Part shown: piece after piece, positions 51,396 to 63,236 of the stretch
How positions within the stretch are numbered: the first letter of the stretch is position 1
Layout: each line of letters starts with the position of its first letter
Assembly (NCBI RefSeq): GCF_000017205.1
Contig: NC_009656.1
Coordinates: 5,882,501-5,946,500 of the forward strand
From: Pseudomonas paraeruginosa PA7
Lineage (GTDB): Bacteria > Pseudomonadota > Gammaproteobacteria > Pseudomonadales > Pseudomonadaceae
DNA length: 64,000 nucleotides
Direction: 5' to 3'
The notes under the pieces: generated by a model
Seen by the model: only the letters and a program-made list of their open reading frames with translations
Databases searched by the model: none
Told to the model about the DNA's origin: nothing
Translations under genes and position numbers: made by a program

Positions 51396-54095
51396 ATGAA
51401 AAGTCATCCCGATGCCGCCAGCCGTTCGGCGGCCGAGGTTGTCACGCAGCTCCCCGTGCCATCGCGGCTCGGGCTGCTGCGTTTCGAGCGGCTGAACGAG
51501 CCGAGCTGGGCCCTGCTGTTCCTCGATCCCGCCTGCGAGCGCCAGCTCGGCCTGCCGGCGACCACGCTCTGCGCCCTGCTCGATGCGCCCTACGCCAGCC
51601 TGATGGAGCCCCAGGCCCGCCACCACCTGCACGAGCGGATCCAGCAGCAACTGGTGCAACGCCCCTACTACCAGGTGGGCTACAAGCTGCACACGCCCAA
51701 CGGCGTGCTGCACGTGCTGGAATTCGGCGAACCGTTCAAGCAGCACGGCCGCCAGTTGCTGCACGGCTACCTGATGGTCGACGAACGACCGGCGCTCGCC
51801 GAGCACAGCGACGACCTGCTCGACCTGGAGTCGCAGAACCTGCGCCTGAAGGCCTCCCTGGATCTCTACCAGCGTTCCCAGGACGACCACCTGCAGCACC
51901 TGTTGCGCTCGCGCACCCAGCAGAACCTGATCGTCCGCCTGGCCCGCCACCGCTACCTGTCCAGCGACCCGCTGCTGGAAGCCGCGCAACTGATCACCCA
52001 GGCCGCCTGCGAAGCCTACGGTACGGCGCGGGCCGGCATCTGGCGGTTGCACGACGACCAGCGCCTGGAAGCGGTGACCGTCTACCGCCGCGACCTCGAC
52101 CAGTACGAGAAGCCCCAGGGCATCGACGCCAGCCGCTATCCCGCCTACCTCGAGGCGGTCAACGGCGGACGCGCCATCGACGCCCATAACGCGCAGCGCG
52201 ATCCGCGCACCCAGGAACTCTACAAGGACTACCTGAAGCCGCTGGGGATCAACGCCCTGCTCGACGCCACCATCCGCATCGGCGGCGAAGTGGTCGGCGT
52301 ACTCTGCCTGGAACATGCCGGCGAGAACCGCATGTGGCAGAGCGACGAGATCGCTTTCGCCGGCGAGCTCGCCGACCAGTACGCGCAGGTCCTGATGAAC
52401 CACGAGCGGCGCAATGTCTCCAGCGCCCTGCACCTGTTCCAGCGCGCGGTGGAACAGAGCGCCAGCGCCTTCCTGCTGATCGACCGCGACGGCGTGGTGG
52501 AATACGTCAACCCCAGCTTCACCTCGATCACCCAGTACAGCGCCGACGAAGTACGCAATCGCCGCCTGTCCGAGCTGCCGGCGCTGGAGAACCTCAGCGA
52601 ACTGCTGTTCGACGCGCGCTCGGCGCTGACCCAGCAGAACAGCTGGCAGGGCGAGTTCCGCAGCCGACGCAAGAACCACGAGCCGTACTGGGGCCAGCTG
52701 TCGCTGTCGAAGGTCTACGACGACCTCGGCGAGCTGACCCACTACATCGGCATCTACGAAGACATCACGCAGAACAAGCTGGCCCAGCAGCACATCGAGA
52801 AACTCGCCTACCGCGACAACCTCACCGGCCTGGCCAACCGGCACTACTTCATCGGCGCCCTCGAGGAGCGCCTGGAAAGCAGTGGCGACCGTCCGCTCAG
52901 CCTGCTGCTGGTGGACATCGACAATTTCAAGCGGATCAACGACAGCCTCGGCCACCAGACCGGCGACAAGCTGCTGGTCAGCCTGGCCCGACGCCTGCGC
53001 AGCTGCCTCGGCGACGGCGCCACCCTGGCGCGCTTCGCCAGCAACGAATTCGCCGTGCTGCTCGACGACACCGCGGTGGAAAAGGGCGAAAGCATCGCCG
53101 CGCAGGTCCTGCACATGCTCGACAAGCCGCTGTTCGTCGACAACCAGCTGATCAACATCACCGGCTCCATCGGCCTGGCCAGCGCCCCGCAGCACGGCTG
53201 CGACCCGCAGACCCTGATGAAGTACGCCGGCCTCGCGCTGCACAAGGCCAAGGCCAACGGCAAGCACCAGGTCCAGGTGTTCACCGAGGCGCTGACCGCC
53301 GAGGCCAGCTACAAGCTGTTCGTCGAGAGCAACCTGCGCCGCGCCCTGACGCAGAACGAACTGGCGGTGCACTACCAGCCCAAGCTGTGCCTGCGCAGCG
53401 GCCAGTTGCTCGGCCTGGAAGCCCTGCTGCGCTGGCAGCATCCGGAAAAAGGCATGATCCGCCCGGACCGCTTCATCAGCGTGGCCGAGGAAACCGGGCT
53501 GATCGTGCCGATCGGCAAGTGGGTGATCCGCGAAGCCTGCCGCCAGGCCCGCGAGCTGGCCGAGGCCGGGCTGGGCGAGCTGCAGATCGCCATCAACCTG
53601 TCGCCCAAGCAGTTCACCGACCCGGACCTGGTCGGCTCGATCGCGGCGATCCTCCACGAAGAGAACATCCCGGCCAGCCAACTGGAGCTGGAGCTCACCG
53701 AAAGCCTGCTGCTGGACGCCACCGACGATACCCGCCAGCAACTCGAGCGCCTGAAGAGCCTGGGCCTGACCCTGGCGATGGACGACTTCGGCACCGGCTA
53801 CTCGTCGCTGAGCTACCTGAAGAAATTCCCCATCGACGTGATCAAGATCGACCGCAGCTTCATCAAGGACATCCCCGACAGCCAGGACGACATGGAAATC
53901 ACCTCGGCGGTGATCGCCATGGCTCACAACCTCAAGCTCAAGGTGGTCGCCGAGGGAGTCGAGAGCGCCGAGCAACTGGCCTTCCTCCGGCGCAACCGCT
54001 GCGACATCGGCCAGGGCTACCTGTTCGACCGGCCGATCCCCAGCGACCTGCTCAACACCAGCCTGCTGCGCTATCCCTGCCGTACCCTGCACTGA
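51396..54095 (+). CDS. dipA: Cyclic-di-GMP phosphodiesterase DipA (GAF-PAS-GGDEF-EAL)
   Basis: 899 residues, cytoplasmic. N-terminal region, a GAF domain (about 190-340, LLEAAQLITQAACEAYG), a PAS domain (about 350-460), a degenerate GGDEF domain whose motif reads ASNEF (near 545), and an EAL domain with EALLRWQHP (near 674) plus the later conserved ELTES and DDFGTGYSSL. The GGDEF half should not make c-di-GMP but may bind GTP and regulate; the EAL half should hydrolyse it. Known by homology: DipA lowers c-di-GMP in biofilm dispersion and chemotaxis-related behaviour. Followed 90 bp later by msrA. Confidence 0.95.
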   Translation: MKSHPDAASRSAAEVVTQLPVPSRLGLLRFERLNEPSWALLFLDPACERQLGLPATTLCALLDAPYASLMEPQARHHLHERIQQQLVQRPYYQVGYKLHTPNGVLHVLEFGEPFKQHGRQLLHGYLMVDERPALAEHSDDLLDLESQNLRLKASLDLYQRSQDDHLQHLLRSRTQQNLIVRLARHRYLSSDPLLEAAQLITQAACEAYGTARAGIWRLHDDQRLEAVTVYRRDLDQYEKPQGIDASRYPAYLEAVNGGRAIDAHNAQRDPRTQELYKDYLKPLGINALLDATIRIGGEVVGVLCLEHAGENRMWQSDEIAFAGELADQYAQVLMNHERRNVSSALHLFQRAVEQSASAFLLIDRDGVVEYVNPSFTSITQYSADEVRNRRLSELPALENLSELLFDARSALTQQNSWQGEFRSRRKNHEPYWGQLSLSKVYDDLGELTHYIGIYEDITQNKLAQQHIEKLAYRDNLTGLANRHYFIGALEERLESSGDRPLSLLLVDIDNFKRINDSLGHQTGDKLLVSLARRLRSCLGDGATLARFASNEFAVLLDDTAVEKGESIAAQVLHMLDKPLFVDNQLINITGSIGLASAPQHGCDPQTLMKYAGLALHKAKANGKHQVQVFTEALTAEASYKLFVESNLRRALTQNELAVHYQPKLCLRSGQLLGLEALLRWQHPEKGMIRPDRFISVAEETGLIVPIGKWVIREACRQARELAEAGLGELQIAINLSPKQFTDPDLVGSIAAILHEENIPASQLELELTESLLLDATDDTRQQLERLKSLGLTLAMDDFGTGYSSLSYLKKFPIDVIKIDRSFIKDIPDSQDDMEITSAVIAMAHNLKLKVVAEGVESAEQLAFLRRNRCDIGQGYLFDRPIPSDLLNTSLLRYPCRTLH

Positions 54096-54185
54096 TCGCC
54101 GAAGCCTCCCCCGCTGTCGCGGAAAGGCTGTACTCTCTCCTCATCCGCGAGTCATTCGCCTACCCCCGAGCAGGAGACGAGAGCC

Positions 54186-54833
54186 ATGGTTCTGCGTTCT
54201 GAAATCCTCACCAAGAAAAGCGAACTGCCCACCCCGGAGCAGGCCCTGCCGGGCCGTGAAAGCGCCATGCCGCTGCCCGAGGCGCACTTCGTCAACGGCC
54301 GCCCGCTGACCGCGCCGTTCCCCGCCGGGATGCAGCAGGTGCTGTTCGGCATGGGCTGCTTCTGGGGTGCCGAGCGCCGCCTGTGGCAGCAGCCGGGGGT
54401 CTGGGTGACCGCGGTGGGCTATGCCGGCGGCTACACGCCGAACCCGACCTACGACGAGGTCTGCTCCGGCCTGACCGGCCACAGCGAGGTCGTGCTGGTG
54501 GTCTACAACCCGCAGGAGACCAGCTTCGAACAACTGCTGAAGGTGTTCTGGGAAGCCCACGACCCGACCCAGGGCATGCGCCAGGGCGGCGACATCGGCA
54601 CCCAGTACCGCTCGGTGATCTACACCTTCGACGCCGCCCAGAAGGCCGCGGCCATGGCCAGCCGGGAAAGCTTCCAGGCCGAACTGGCGAAGGCCGGCTA
54701 CGACCGCATCACCACCGAGATCGCCGACGTGCCGCCGTTCTATTACGCCGAGGCCTACCACCAGCAGTACCTGGCGAAGAACCCCAACGGCTACTGCGGC
54801 CTGGGCGGCACCGGAGTGTGCCTGCCGGCCTGA
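54186..54833 (+). CDS. msrA: Peptide methionine-S-sulfoxide reductase
   Basis: 215 residues, with catalytic Cys58 in [10 protein letters not shown] and the C-terminal Cys204/Cys212 pair ([10 protein letters not shown]) as recycling cysteines. Extended N-terminus of about 50 residues as in enterobacterial MsrA. Repairs S-sulfoxide of methionine, reduced by thioredoxin. Its stop is only 3 bp from that of the convergent rlmJ. Confidence 0.96.
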   Translation: MVLRSEILTKKSELPTPEQALPGRESAMPLPEAHFVNGRPLTAPFPAGMQQVLFGMGCFWGAERRLWQQPGVWVTAVGYAGGYTPNPTYDEVCSGLTGHSEVVLVVYNPQETSFEQLLKVFWEAHDPTQGMRQGGDIGTQYRSVIYTFDAAQKAAAMASRESFQAELAKAGYDRITTEIADVPPFYYAEAYHQQYLAKNPNGYCGLGGTGVCLPA

Positions 54834-54836
54834 CGG

Positions 54837-55673
54837 CTATTCGGCCACCAGCCAGTCGAGACGCCAGCCACCCTGGCTCTGCGCCATGGCCTCGGCCAGC
54901 CAGGGCAGCAGGTCGCGCAGTTCGTCCTCCAGCGGCCACGGCGGATTGACGATGGCCAGCCCGGAGCCATTGAAGCGCTCGGCGGCGTCGATCGGATGCA
55001 CGTGCAGCTCGGCACGCAGCAGCTTCGGCGCTGCGCTGCGTTCCAGGGCCTGGTAGAAACGCTTGAGCTGGCGCTCGTCCTTGATCGGATACCAGATCAC
55101 CACCACCGTCTGGCGCATCCGCCCGATCGCCTCGTCGAGCGCGGCGACACAACGCTGCAGTTCGTCGGCCTGTTCGAAGGGCGGGTCGATCAGCAGCACC
55201 GCGCGCTTCTCCGGCGCCGGCAGGAACGCCCGCGGCAGCAGCCAGCCGTCGCCCTGGTGCACGGCGACCCGCCGCTCACCGGCCATGTTGGCCTTGAGCA
55301 GGCGGCCGTCCTCGGGATGCAGTTCGTTGAGCAGCACGCGGTCCTGGGCGCGGGTCAGGCGCCGCGCCAGTTCCGGCGAGCCCGGGTAGTAGCGCAGGGA
55401 ACCGTCCGGATTCAGATGGCGGACCACGTCCAGGTAATCATCCAGCTGCTCGGGCAGGCCTTCGCGCTCCCACAGGCGGGCGATGCCCTGCTGCCACTCG
55501 CCGGTGCGGCTGGCCTCGTCACCCTGCAGGTCGTAGAGACCGACCCCGGAGTGGCTGTCCAGGTAGGCGTACGGCGTGTCCTTGCGCCCGAGCAGGGCGA
55601 AGATCCGCGCCAGCACCAGGTGCTTGAAGACATCGGCATGGTTGCCGGCGTGGTAGGCGTGACGGTAGTTCAT
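54837..55673 (-). CDS. rlmJ: 23S rRNA (adenine-2030-N6)-methyltransferase RlmJ
   Basis: 278 residues from ATG 55673. RlmJ hallmarks: N-terminal MNYRHAYHAGNHADVFKH, YLDSHSGVGLYDL as SAM motif I, and the catalytic LLIDPPFEQ (DPPF) motif. The C-terminus is complete. Methylates A2030 of 23S rRNA. Convergent with msrA and divergent from the 600-residue acyl-CoA dehydrogenase. Confidence 0.94.
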   Translation of the reverse strand: MNYRHAYHAGNHADVFKHLVLARIFALLGRKDTPYAYLDSHSGVGLYDLQGDEASRTGEWQQGIARLWEREGLPEQLDDYLDVVRHLNPDGSLRYYPGSPELARRLTRAQDRVLLNELHPEDGRLLKANMAGERRVAVHQGDGWLLPRAFLPAPEKRAVLLIDPPFEQADELQRCVAALDEAIGRMRQTVVVIWYPIKDERQLKRFYQALERSAAPKLLRAELHVHPIDAAERFNGSGLAIVNPPWPLEDELRDLLPWLAEAMAQSQGGWRLDWLVAE

Positions 55674-55850
55674 GATGACTGCTCCTTGGGCGCCGCCATT
55701 GCCGGCGATCTCCGGCGGATACGCGCCGACAACGCGTCGGCGCAGGCCCCCGCCGGCAGGCGGGGCGCGGATTCTACCAGCCTCGCCAAGGCTTCGGCAG
55801 CGGCCGCGCCGTCGCAGGTTTGGCGCCTGTATCACGCATATCGATGTTGG

Positions 55851-55879
55851 TTGGCGACCTTCATTCACCAGCCTAGACT
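55851..55879 (+). promoter_or_regulatory. Candidate promoter of the 600-residue acyl-CoA dehydrogenase
   Basis: TTGGCG, 17-bp spacer, TAGACT, about 75 bp before the start codon. The 279-bp divergent gap contains nothing else I can name with confidence. Confidence 0.45.
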
Positions 55880-55952
55880 GCCCCGGCATATTCGCGCCGC
55901 GCGGCGCCGATGGTCCGCGCAGCCGCCCACGATTCCCTTCGCCGAGGTCGCC

Positions 55953-57755
55953 ATGTCCGAAACCCTGCTCAGTTCCCGCAACCTGGCGTTCGAGCTGTAT
56001 GAAGTCCTCGATGCCGAAGCCCTGACCCAGCGCCCGCGCTTCGCCGAACATAGCCGCGAAACCTTCGACGCCGCGCTCGGCACCGCGCGGAGCCTGGCGG
56101 AAAAGCTGTTCGCCCCGCACAACCGCAAGGGCGACGAACACGAGCCGCTCTATGAGAATGGCTCAGCCACGCTGATTCCGGAAGTGAAGCCGGCGGTGGA
56201 TGCCTTCCTCGACGCCGGCTTCCTCAACGCCACCCGCAGCTTCGAGCAAGGCGGCATGCAGTTGCCGACCCTGCTGTCGCAGGCCTGCTTCGCCCACTTC
56301 CAGGCGGCCAACGTCGGTAGCTCGGCCTATCCGTTCCTGACCATGGGCGCCGCCAACCTGATCGAGAGCTTCGGCAGCGAGGAGCAGAAGCAGCGCTTCC
56401 TGCAACCGATGATCGAGGGCCGCTTCTTCGGCACCATGGCCCTCACCGAACCGCACGCCGGCTCCTCCCTCTCCGACATCCGCACCCGCGCCGAAGCGGC
56501 CGCCGACGGCAGCTATCGGATCAGGGGCAACAAGATCTTCATCTCCGGCGGCGACCACCCGCTGTCCGAGAACATCGTACACATGGTCCTGGCCAAGCTG
56601 CCGGACGCTCCGCCCGGGGTGAAAGGCATCTCGCTGTTCATCGTGCCGAAGTTCCTGGTCAACGCCGACGGCAGCCTCGGACCGCGCAACGATGTGATCC
56701 TCGCCGGCCTGTTCCACAAGATGGGCTATCGCGGCACCACCTCCACCGCGCTGAACTTCGGCGACAACGGCGCCTGCGTCGGCTACCTGGTGGGCAAGCC
56801 GCACCAGGGCCTGGCCTACATGTTCCAGATGATGAACGAGGCGCGCATCGGCGTCGGCATGGGCGCGGTGATGCTCGGCTACGCCGGCTACCTCTACTCC
56901 CTCGAATACGCCCGCGAACGCCCGCAGGGTCGCCTGCCGGACGGCAAGGATCCATCCGCGCCACAGGTTCCGATCATCCGCCATGCCGACGTGCGACGCA
57001 TGCTGCTGGCCCAGAAGACCTACGTCGAAGGCGCCTTCGACCTGGGCCTGTACGCCGCGCGCCTGTTCGACGACAGCCAGACCCTGGAGGACGACGAACA
57101 GCGCCGCCAGGCCCACGAACTGCTCGACCTGTTGACGCCGATCGTCAAGTCCTGGCCCTCGGAGTTCTGCCTGAAAGCCAACGAGCTGGCGATCCAGATC
57201 CTCGGCGGCCACGGCTACACCCGCGAATACCCGGTGGAACAGTACTACCGCGACAACCGCCTGAACCCGATCCACGAAGGCACCCACGGCATCCAGTCGC
57301 TCGACCTGCTGGGGCGGAAGGTCGGGCAGAACAACGGCGCCGGCCTGCGCCAGCTGACGCGCCTGATCCAGGACGCCTGCCGGCGCGCCGAAGCCCATCC
57401 GTCCCTGGCCGCCCTGCGCCAGCCGCTGGAACGGCTGGTGGCGCGGCTGTCCGAGGTGACCCTGGCGCTGCTCGGCGACCTGATGCAGGGCCAGGTCAAC
57501 CAGGGCCTGGCCAACTCGGCGCTGTACCTGAAGGTGTTCGGCCATGCGGTGATCGGCTGGCGCTGGCTGGAGCAGGCGATCCGCGCCGAGGAAGGGCTGG
57601 CCCGCGGCGACTCCGCCGACACCGGTTTCTACCGCGGCAAATTGCAGGCCGCGCGCTACTTCCTGACCTGGGAAGTGCCCGGCTGCCACCACGAACTGGC
57701 GCTGCTGGAAGCCCGCGACGATGTCTGTTCGAGCATGCAGGAAGACTGGTTCTGA
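55953..57755 (+). CDS. Acyl-CoA dehydrogenase, 600-residue class
   Basis: 600 residues from ATG 55953. FAD-side motif MALTEPHAGSS, interface loops (EARIGVGMGAV, QILGGHGYTREY) and the catalytic IHEGTHGIQ with Glu442 are intact. The extended C-terminal domain (residues about 460-600) places it with the DmdC/FadE5-like enzymes that dehydrogenate medium/long or methylmercapto-acyl-CoA. The exact substrate is open. Ended by its own terminator. Recalled as PA5020. Confidence 0.9.
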   Translation: MSETLLSSRNLAFELYEVLDAEALTQRPRFAEHSRETFDAALGTARSLAEKLFAPHNRKGDEHEPLYENGSATLIPEVKPAVDAFLDAGFLNATRSFEQGGMQLPTLLSQACFAHFQAANVGSSAYPFLTMGAANLIESFGSEEQKQRFLQPMIEGRFFGTMALTEPHAGSSLSDIRTRAEAAADGSYRIRGNKIFISGGDHPLSENIVHMVLAKLPDAPPGVKGISLFIVPKFLVNADGSLGPRNDVILAGLFHKMGYRGTTSTALNFGDNGACVGYLVGKPHQGLAYMFQMMNEARIGVGMGAVMLGYAGYLYSLEYARERPQGRLPDGKDPSAPQVPIIRHADVRRMLLAQKTYVEGAFDLGLYAARLFDDSQTLEDDEQRRQAHELLDLLTPIVKSWPSEFCLKANELAIQILGGHGYTREYPVEQYYRDNRLNPIHEGTHGIQSLDLLGRKVGQNNGAGLRQLTRLIQDACRRAEAHPSLAALRQPLERLVARLSEVTLALLGDLMQGQVNQGLANSALYLKVFGHAVIGWRWLEQAIRAEEGLARGDSADTGFYRGKLQAARYFLTWEVPGCHHELALLEARDDVCSSMQEDWF

Positions 57756-57773
57756 GCCTGCCTGCCCTTTCCC

Positions 57774-57799
57774 GCCCCGGTCACGTCCGGGGCTTTTTT
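57774..57799 (+). terminator. Rho-independent terminator of the acyl-CoA dehydrogenase
   Basis: A perfect 7-bp stem GCCCCGG/CCGGGGC with a six-base loop and six T. Confidence 0.9.
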
Positions 57800-57950
57800 A
57801 TGCGCGCCGCGCTTTCCAGCGCCCGCCATCGGGAAGGGTCCGGCGGCGAAACACGAGCGAGCCGCCACGACAACGCCGAAGCCGCGGAATTCCTTTGAAA
57901 AAACCGCCGGCACCTCTTTGCAGCCCGCCAAATTCGCAGGTTAGAATCAC

Positions 57951-57967
57951 TTGGCATGCGGCCTGCA
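57951..57967 (+). promoter_or_regulatory. Possible sigma-54 promoter of the antiporter gene
   Basis: TTGGCATGCGGCCTGCA matches TTGGCACG-N4-TTGCA at all but two positions, with GG-N10-GC spacing. Transcription would begin near 57978, about 68 bp before the TTG start. Confidence 0.4.
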
Positions 57968-57973
57968 TCCTGT

Positions 57974-57994
57974 CTACGTAATTCCCCTACGTAA
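57974..57994 (+). repeat. Direct repeat CTACGTAA upstream of the antiporter gene
   Basis: CTACGTAA occurs twice, at 57974-57981 and 57987-57994, 5 bp apart. Each contains the palindrome TACGTA. They lie at the predicted start of transcription, where a repressor could bind, or they may be two halves of one site. Confidence 0.45.
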
Positions 57995-58045
57995 AACCGA
58001 CCCGTAGCGTCGCCTTCCCCCTGTCTCGCCGCGAGGAGGCCGACC

Positions 58046-59788
<1,743 letters not shown>

Positions 59789-59879
59789 TCTCCTGTCGAA
59801 TACCCGCTTCGGGGCGTCTTGCGGCGCCCCGGGGCCGCCACTAACCTGCACTCACCCTTCTTCGAGTCCGTTCTCGACC

Positions 59880-62800
59880 ATGCCTGCCCTCCGCCTCCTG
59901 ATCGCCACCGTTTTCCTGAGCCTCTGCCTCGCTGGCCTGCCCGCCTTCGCCCAGGGCGAGCCGCCCTCGGCCGAGGAGGTCCAGCAGAGCCTCGACAAGC
60001 TGGCCGAGCGCAAGCTCGCCGAAGCCGACCAGAAGGTCGCCAAGGCCAGCCTCGAACAGACCCTCAAGTTCCTCGCCGCGCGCGACGAAGCGCTCCAGAG
60101 CCTGGAGGACCTGAAGAAGCGCCTGAGCGACGCGCCGCGCCAGATCGAGGACAACCAGCGCGAACTGGAGCGCCTGAAGAAAACCCGCGAGCGTCCGGTG
60201 AGCGAGCGCTACAGTGGCGAGAGCGCGACCCGCCTGGAAATGCTGCTCAACGAGCGCACCACCCAGCAAGCCGAATGGCAGAAGGCGCTGGGCGAGGCGA
60301 ACAGCCTGTCGATCACCGCCGAGACCCGCCCGGAGCGGGCCCAGGCCGGGATCAGCAGCATGCAGGCGCGGATCCTGGAGATCGGCTCGCTGCTCAAGGC
60401 CAGCAAGGAAAGCGGCAAGGCGATCAACGCCGACCGCCGTGGCGAGCTGCTCGCCGAGCAGGCCGCGCTGGGCGTGCAGAGCCAGCTGCTGCGCCAGGAG
60501 CTGGCCGGCAACAACCTGCTGCAGGATCTCGGCAAGAGCCAGCACGACCTGCTCACCGAAAAAATCTCCCGCCTGGAAAAGGAAACCCTCGACCTGCAGG
60601 CGCTGATCAGCGAGAAGCGCCGCGAGCAGTCGGAAAAGACCGTCGCCGAGCTGTCCAAGGAAGGCGCCCAGGGCGCCGGCACCGACAGCCTGCTGAGCCA
60701 GGAGAACGCCAAGAACCTGCGTCTCTCCGACTACCTGCTGCGCGCCACCGACCGCCTCAACGTGCTCACCCGGCGCAACCTCGAGACCAGGCAGCAACTG
60801 GACAACCTGACCCAGTCCAACCAGGCCCTCGAGGAACAGATCAACGTGCTGCGCGGCAGCCTGCTGCTGTCGCGCATCCTCTACAAGCAGAAGCAGGCGC
60901 TGCCGAAGATCAAGGCCGACCAGAGCCTGGCCGACGAGATCGCCGACCTGCGCCTCGGCCAGTTCGAGCTGAACCAGGAGCGCGACAAGCTGGCCAACCC
61001 GCAGCAGTACCTCGACGACCTGCTCGCCCGGCAACCCAGCGAGCAGGTGACACCGGAGCTGCGCCAGGATCTCGATACCCTGCTGGCGACCCGCTCCGAG
61101 CTGCTCGAACGCCTCAACCACGAACTCAACGCGCTGCTCAACGAAGCCATCACCCTGCAACTGAACCAGAAGCAGCTGCTGTCCACCAGCGAGACCCTGC
61201 GCACCACCCTCGACGAGCAGATGTTCTGGATCCCCAGCAATCAGCCGCTGGACCTCTCCTGGTTCAAGATGACTCCGAGCCTGCTGAAGGCGCAGCTCAC
61301 CGAGATTCCCTGGGGCTCCGGCGTGCGCGAGCTGGGCGAGGGCCTGGTCGACCGCCCGCTGCTGTTCCTGCCGCTAGTCCTGCTGATCGCCGCGCTGCTG
61401 TGGAAGCGCCGCTACCTGTACGACAAGCTGGCGGAGCTGAACGACGACATCGGTCACTTCAAGCGCGACAGCCAGTTGCACACCCCGCTGGCGATCCTGA
61501 TCACCATCCTCCTGGCGCTGCCCGGCACCCTGACCTTCGCCGTCGCCGGCCTGGCCCTGCTGCTCGACGCCCGCGGGCAGAACGCCACCCTCGGCAGCGC
61601 CCTGCTGGAAATGGCCCAGGTCTGGCTGTTGTTCTATACCGCGCACCGCATCCTCACCCCGGGCGGCATCGCCGAGCGGCATTTCCACTGGAGCCGCGAA
61701 CAGGTCGGTTTCCTCGACAGGCAGCTGGTCCGCCTCGGCGTGGTGGTGCTGGCGCTGGTCGGCGTGGTGACGGTGGCCGAGCACCAGCCGGCGAGCCTGG
61801 CCGACGACGTCATCGGCATCGCCGTGGTTCTCCTCGGCTACGCGGCCATGGCCTGGCTGCTCAGCCGCCTGCTGTTCAGCAGCCCGGGCGAGGAACGCCC
61901 GTCGCTGATCAAGATGCTGGTCGGCATGCTCTTCACCGCGTTGCCCCTGGCGCTCTTCGTCGCGGTCTGCTTCGGCTACTATTACACCTCGCTGAAGCTC
62001 ACCGACCGTCTCATCGACACCCTCTACCTGCTGATGCTCTGGTTCGTCATCGAGGCCGCCTTCGTCCGCGGCCTGAGCGTGGCGGCCCGGCGCCTGGCCT
62101 ATGCGCGGGCGCTGGCGAAGCGGCAGCACGCGGCGAAGGAAGGCGCCGACGGCGAAACCAACGTCGAGGAGCCGACCCTCGGCATCGAGCAGATCAACCA
62201 GCAATCGCTGCGGCTGATCCGCCTGGCCCTGCTGATCGGCTTCATCGTCTGCCTGTACTGGGTCTGGGCCGACCTGATCAGCGTGATCTCCTACCTCGAC
62301 AACGTCACCCTCTACCAGTACACCGCTGGTACCGGTGAGACGGCCACCAGCGTGCCGATCAGCCTGCGCGACTTCCTCGCCGCGCTGGCCATCGCGGTGG
62401 TCACGGTAGCCCTGGCGCGCAACCTGCCCGGCCTGCTCGAGGTGCTGGTGCTGCAGCGCCTGACCCTGGCCCAGGGCAGCGCCTACGCCACTACCACGCT
62501 GCTTTCCTATGCCATCAGCGGCATCGGCATCGTCAGCGCTCTGTCCACCCTGGGGGTCAGCTGGGACAAGCTGCAATGGCTGGTGGCGGCGCTCTCGGTG
62601 GGCCTCGGCTTCGGCCTGCAGGCGATCTTCTCCAACTTCGTTTCCGGCCTGATCATCCTCTTCGAGCGCCCGGTGCGGATCGGCGACGTGGTGACCATCG
62701 GCAACCTGTCCGGCACGGTCAGCCGGATCCGCATCCGCGCCACCACCATCACCGACTTCGACCGCAAGGAAATCATCGTCCCGAACCAGACCTTCATCAC

Positions 62801-63236
62801 CGGGCAACTGGTGAACTGGTCGCTGAGCGACACCGTGACCCGGGTCACCATCAAGATCGGCCTGGCCTACGAGACCGACCTGCCGCTGGCGCGCAAGCTG
62901 ATGATGCAGGCGGTCAAGGAAAACCCACGGGTGCTGCGCGATCCGGAACCGTTGCTGTACTTCCTGACCATCAGCGCCAGTACCTTCGACTACGAGCTGC
63001 GCTTCCACGTGCGCGAGCTGGGCGACCGCAACCCGTCCACCGACGAGATCCTGACGAAGATCGCCACCAGCTTCCGCGAACACAGGATCGACATGGCCTT
63101 CAACCAGGTCGACGTGTTCGTCAAGAACCTCCAGGGTCAGCAGGTCCAGTTGTTCGTCGGCGAGCCGCAGCACAGCGGCGCCGGCAATCCGCCCGCGCTC
63201 AAGGGCCAGGACGGCCCCGCCGAACCGACCCGCTGA
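59880..63236 (+). CDS. mscK: Mechanosensitive channel MscK/KefA type
   Basis: 1118 residues. Signal peptide ending AFAQG; a periplasmic, helical coiled-coil region to about residue 480; eight or more membrane helices; then the MscS pore and beta domain: LVAALSVGLGFGLQAIFSNF (pore helix), RPVRIGDVVTIGNLSGTV, IVPNQTFITGQLVNWS. The C-terminal cytosolic part is normal. Gated by membrane tension, and in the E. coli relative also by potassium. It follows the antiporter on the same strand. Confidence 0.93.
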   Translation: MPALRLLIATVFLSLCLAGLPAFAQGEPPSAEEVQQSLDKLAERKLAEADQKVAKASLEQTLKFLAARDEALQSLEDLKKRLSDAPRQIEDNQRELERLKKTRERPVSERYSGESATRLEMLLNERTTQQAEWQKALGEANSLSITAETRPERAQAGISSMQARILEIGSLLKASKESGKAINADRRGELLAEQAALGVQSQLLRQELAGNNLLQDLGKSQHDLLTEKISRLEKETLDLQALISEKRREQSEKTVAELSKEGAQGAGTDSLLSQENAKNLRLSDYLLRATDRLNVLTRRNLETRQQLDNLTQSNQALEEQINVLRGSLLLSRILYKQKQALPKIKADQSLADEIADLRLGQFELNQERDKLANPQQYLDDLLARQPSEQVTPELRQDLDTLLATRSELLERLNHELNALLNEAITLQLNQKQLLSTSETLRTTLDEQMFWIPSNQPLDLSWFKMTPSLLKAQLTEIPWGSGVRELGEGLVDRPLLFLPLVLLIAALLWKRRYLYDKLAELNDDIGHFKRDSQLHTPLAILITILLALPGTLTFAVAGLALLLDARGQNATLGSALLEMAQVWLLFYTAHRILTPGGIAERHFHWSREQVGFLDRQLVRLGVVVLALVGVVTVAEHQPASLADDVIGIAVVLLGYAAMAWLLSRLLFSSPGEERPSLIKMLVGMLFTALPLALFVAVCFGYYYTSLKLTDRLIDTLYLLMLWFVIEAAFVRGLSVAARRLAYARALAKRQHAAKEGADGETNVEEPTLGIEQINQQSLRLIRLALLIGFIVCLYWVWADLISVISYLDNVTLYQYTAGTGETATSVPISLRDFLAALAIAVVTVALARNLPGLLEVLVLQRLTLAQGSAYATTTLLSYAISGIGIVSALSTLGVSWDKLQWLVAALSVGLGFGLQAIFSNFVSGLIILFERPVRIGDVVTIGNLSGTVSRIRIRATTITDFDRKEIIVPNQTFITGQLVNWSLSDTVTRVTIKIGLAYETDLPLARKLMMQAVKENPRVLRDPEPLLYFLTISASTFDYELRFHVRELGDRNPSTDEILTKIATSFREHRIDMAFNQVDVFVKNLQGQQVQLFVGEPQHSGAGNPPALKGQDGPAEPTR

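Noticed and set aside
51267-54092. 941-codon open frame antisense to dipA
   Set aside because: It has the same shadow effect; all GAF, PAS and EAL motifs are on the plus strand.
59800-59835. GGGGCG/CGCCCC repeat after the antiporter as a terminator
   Set aside because: No T-run follows and the stem is short; the mechanosensitive channel gene is probably co-transcribed.
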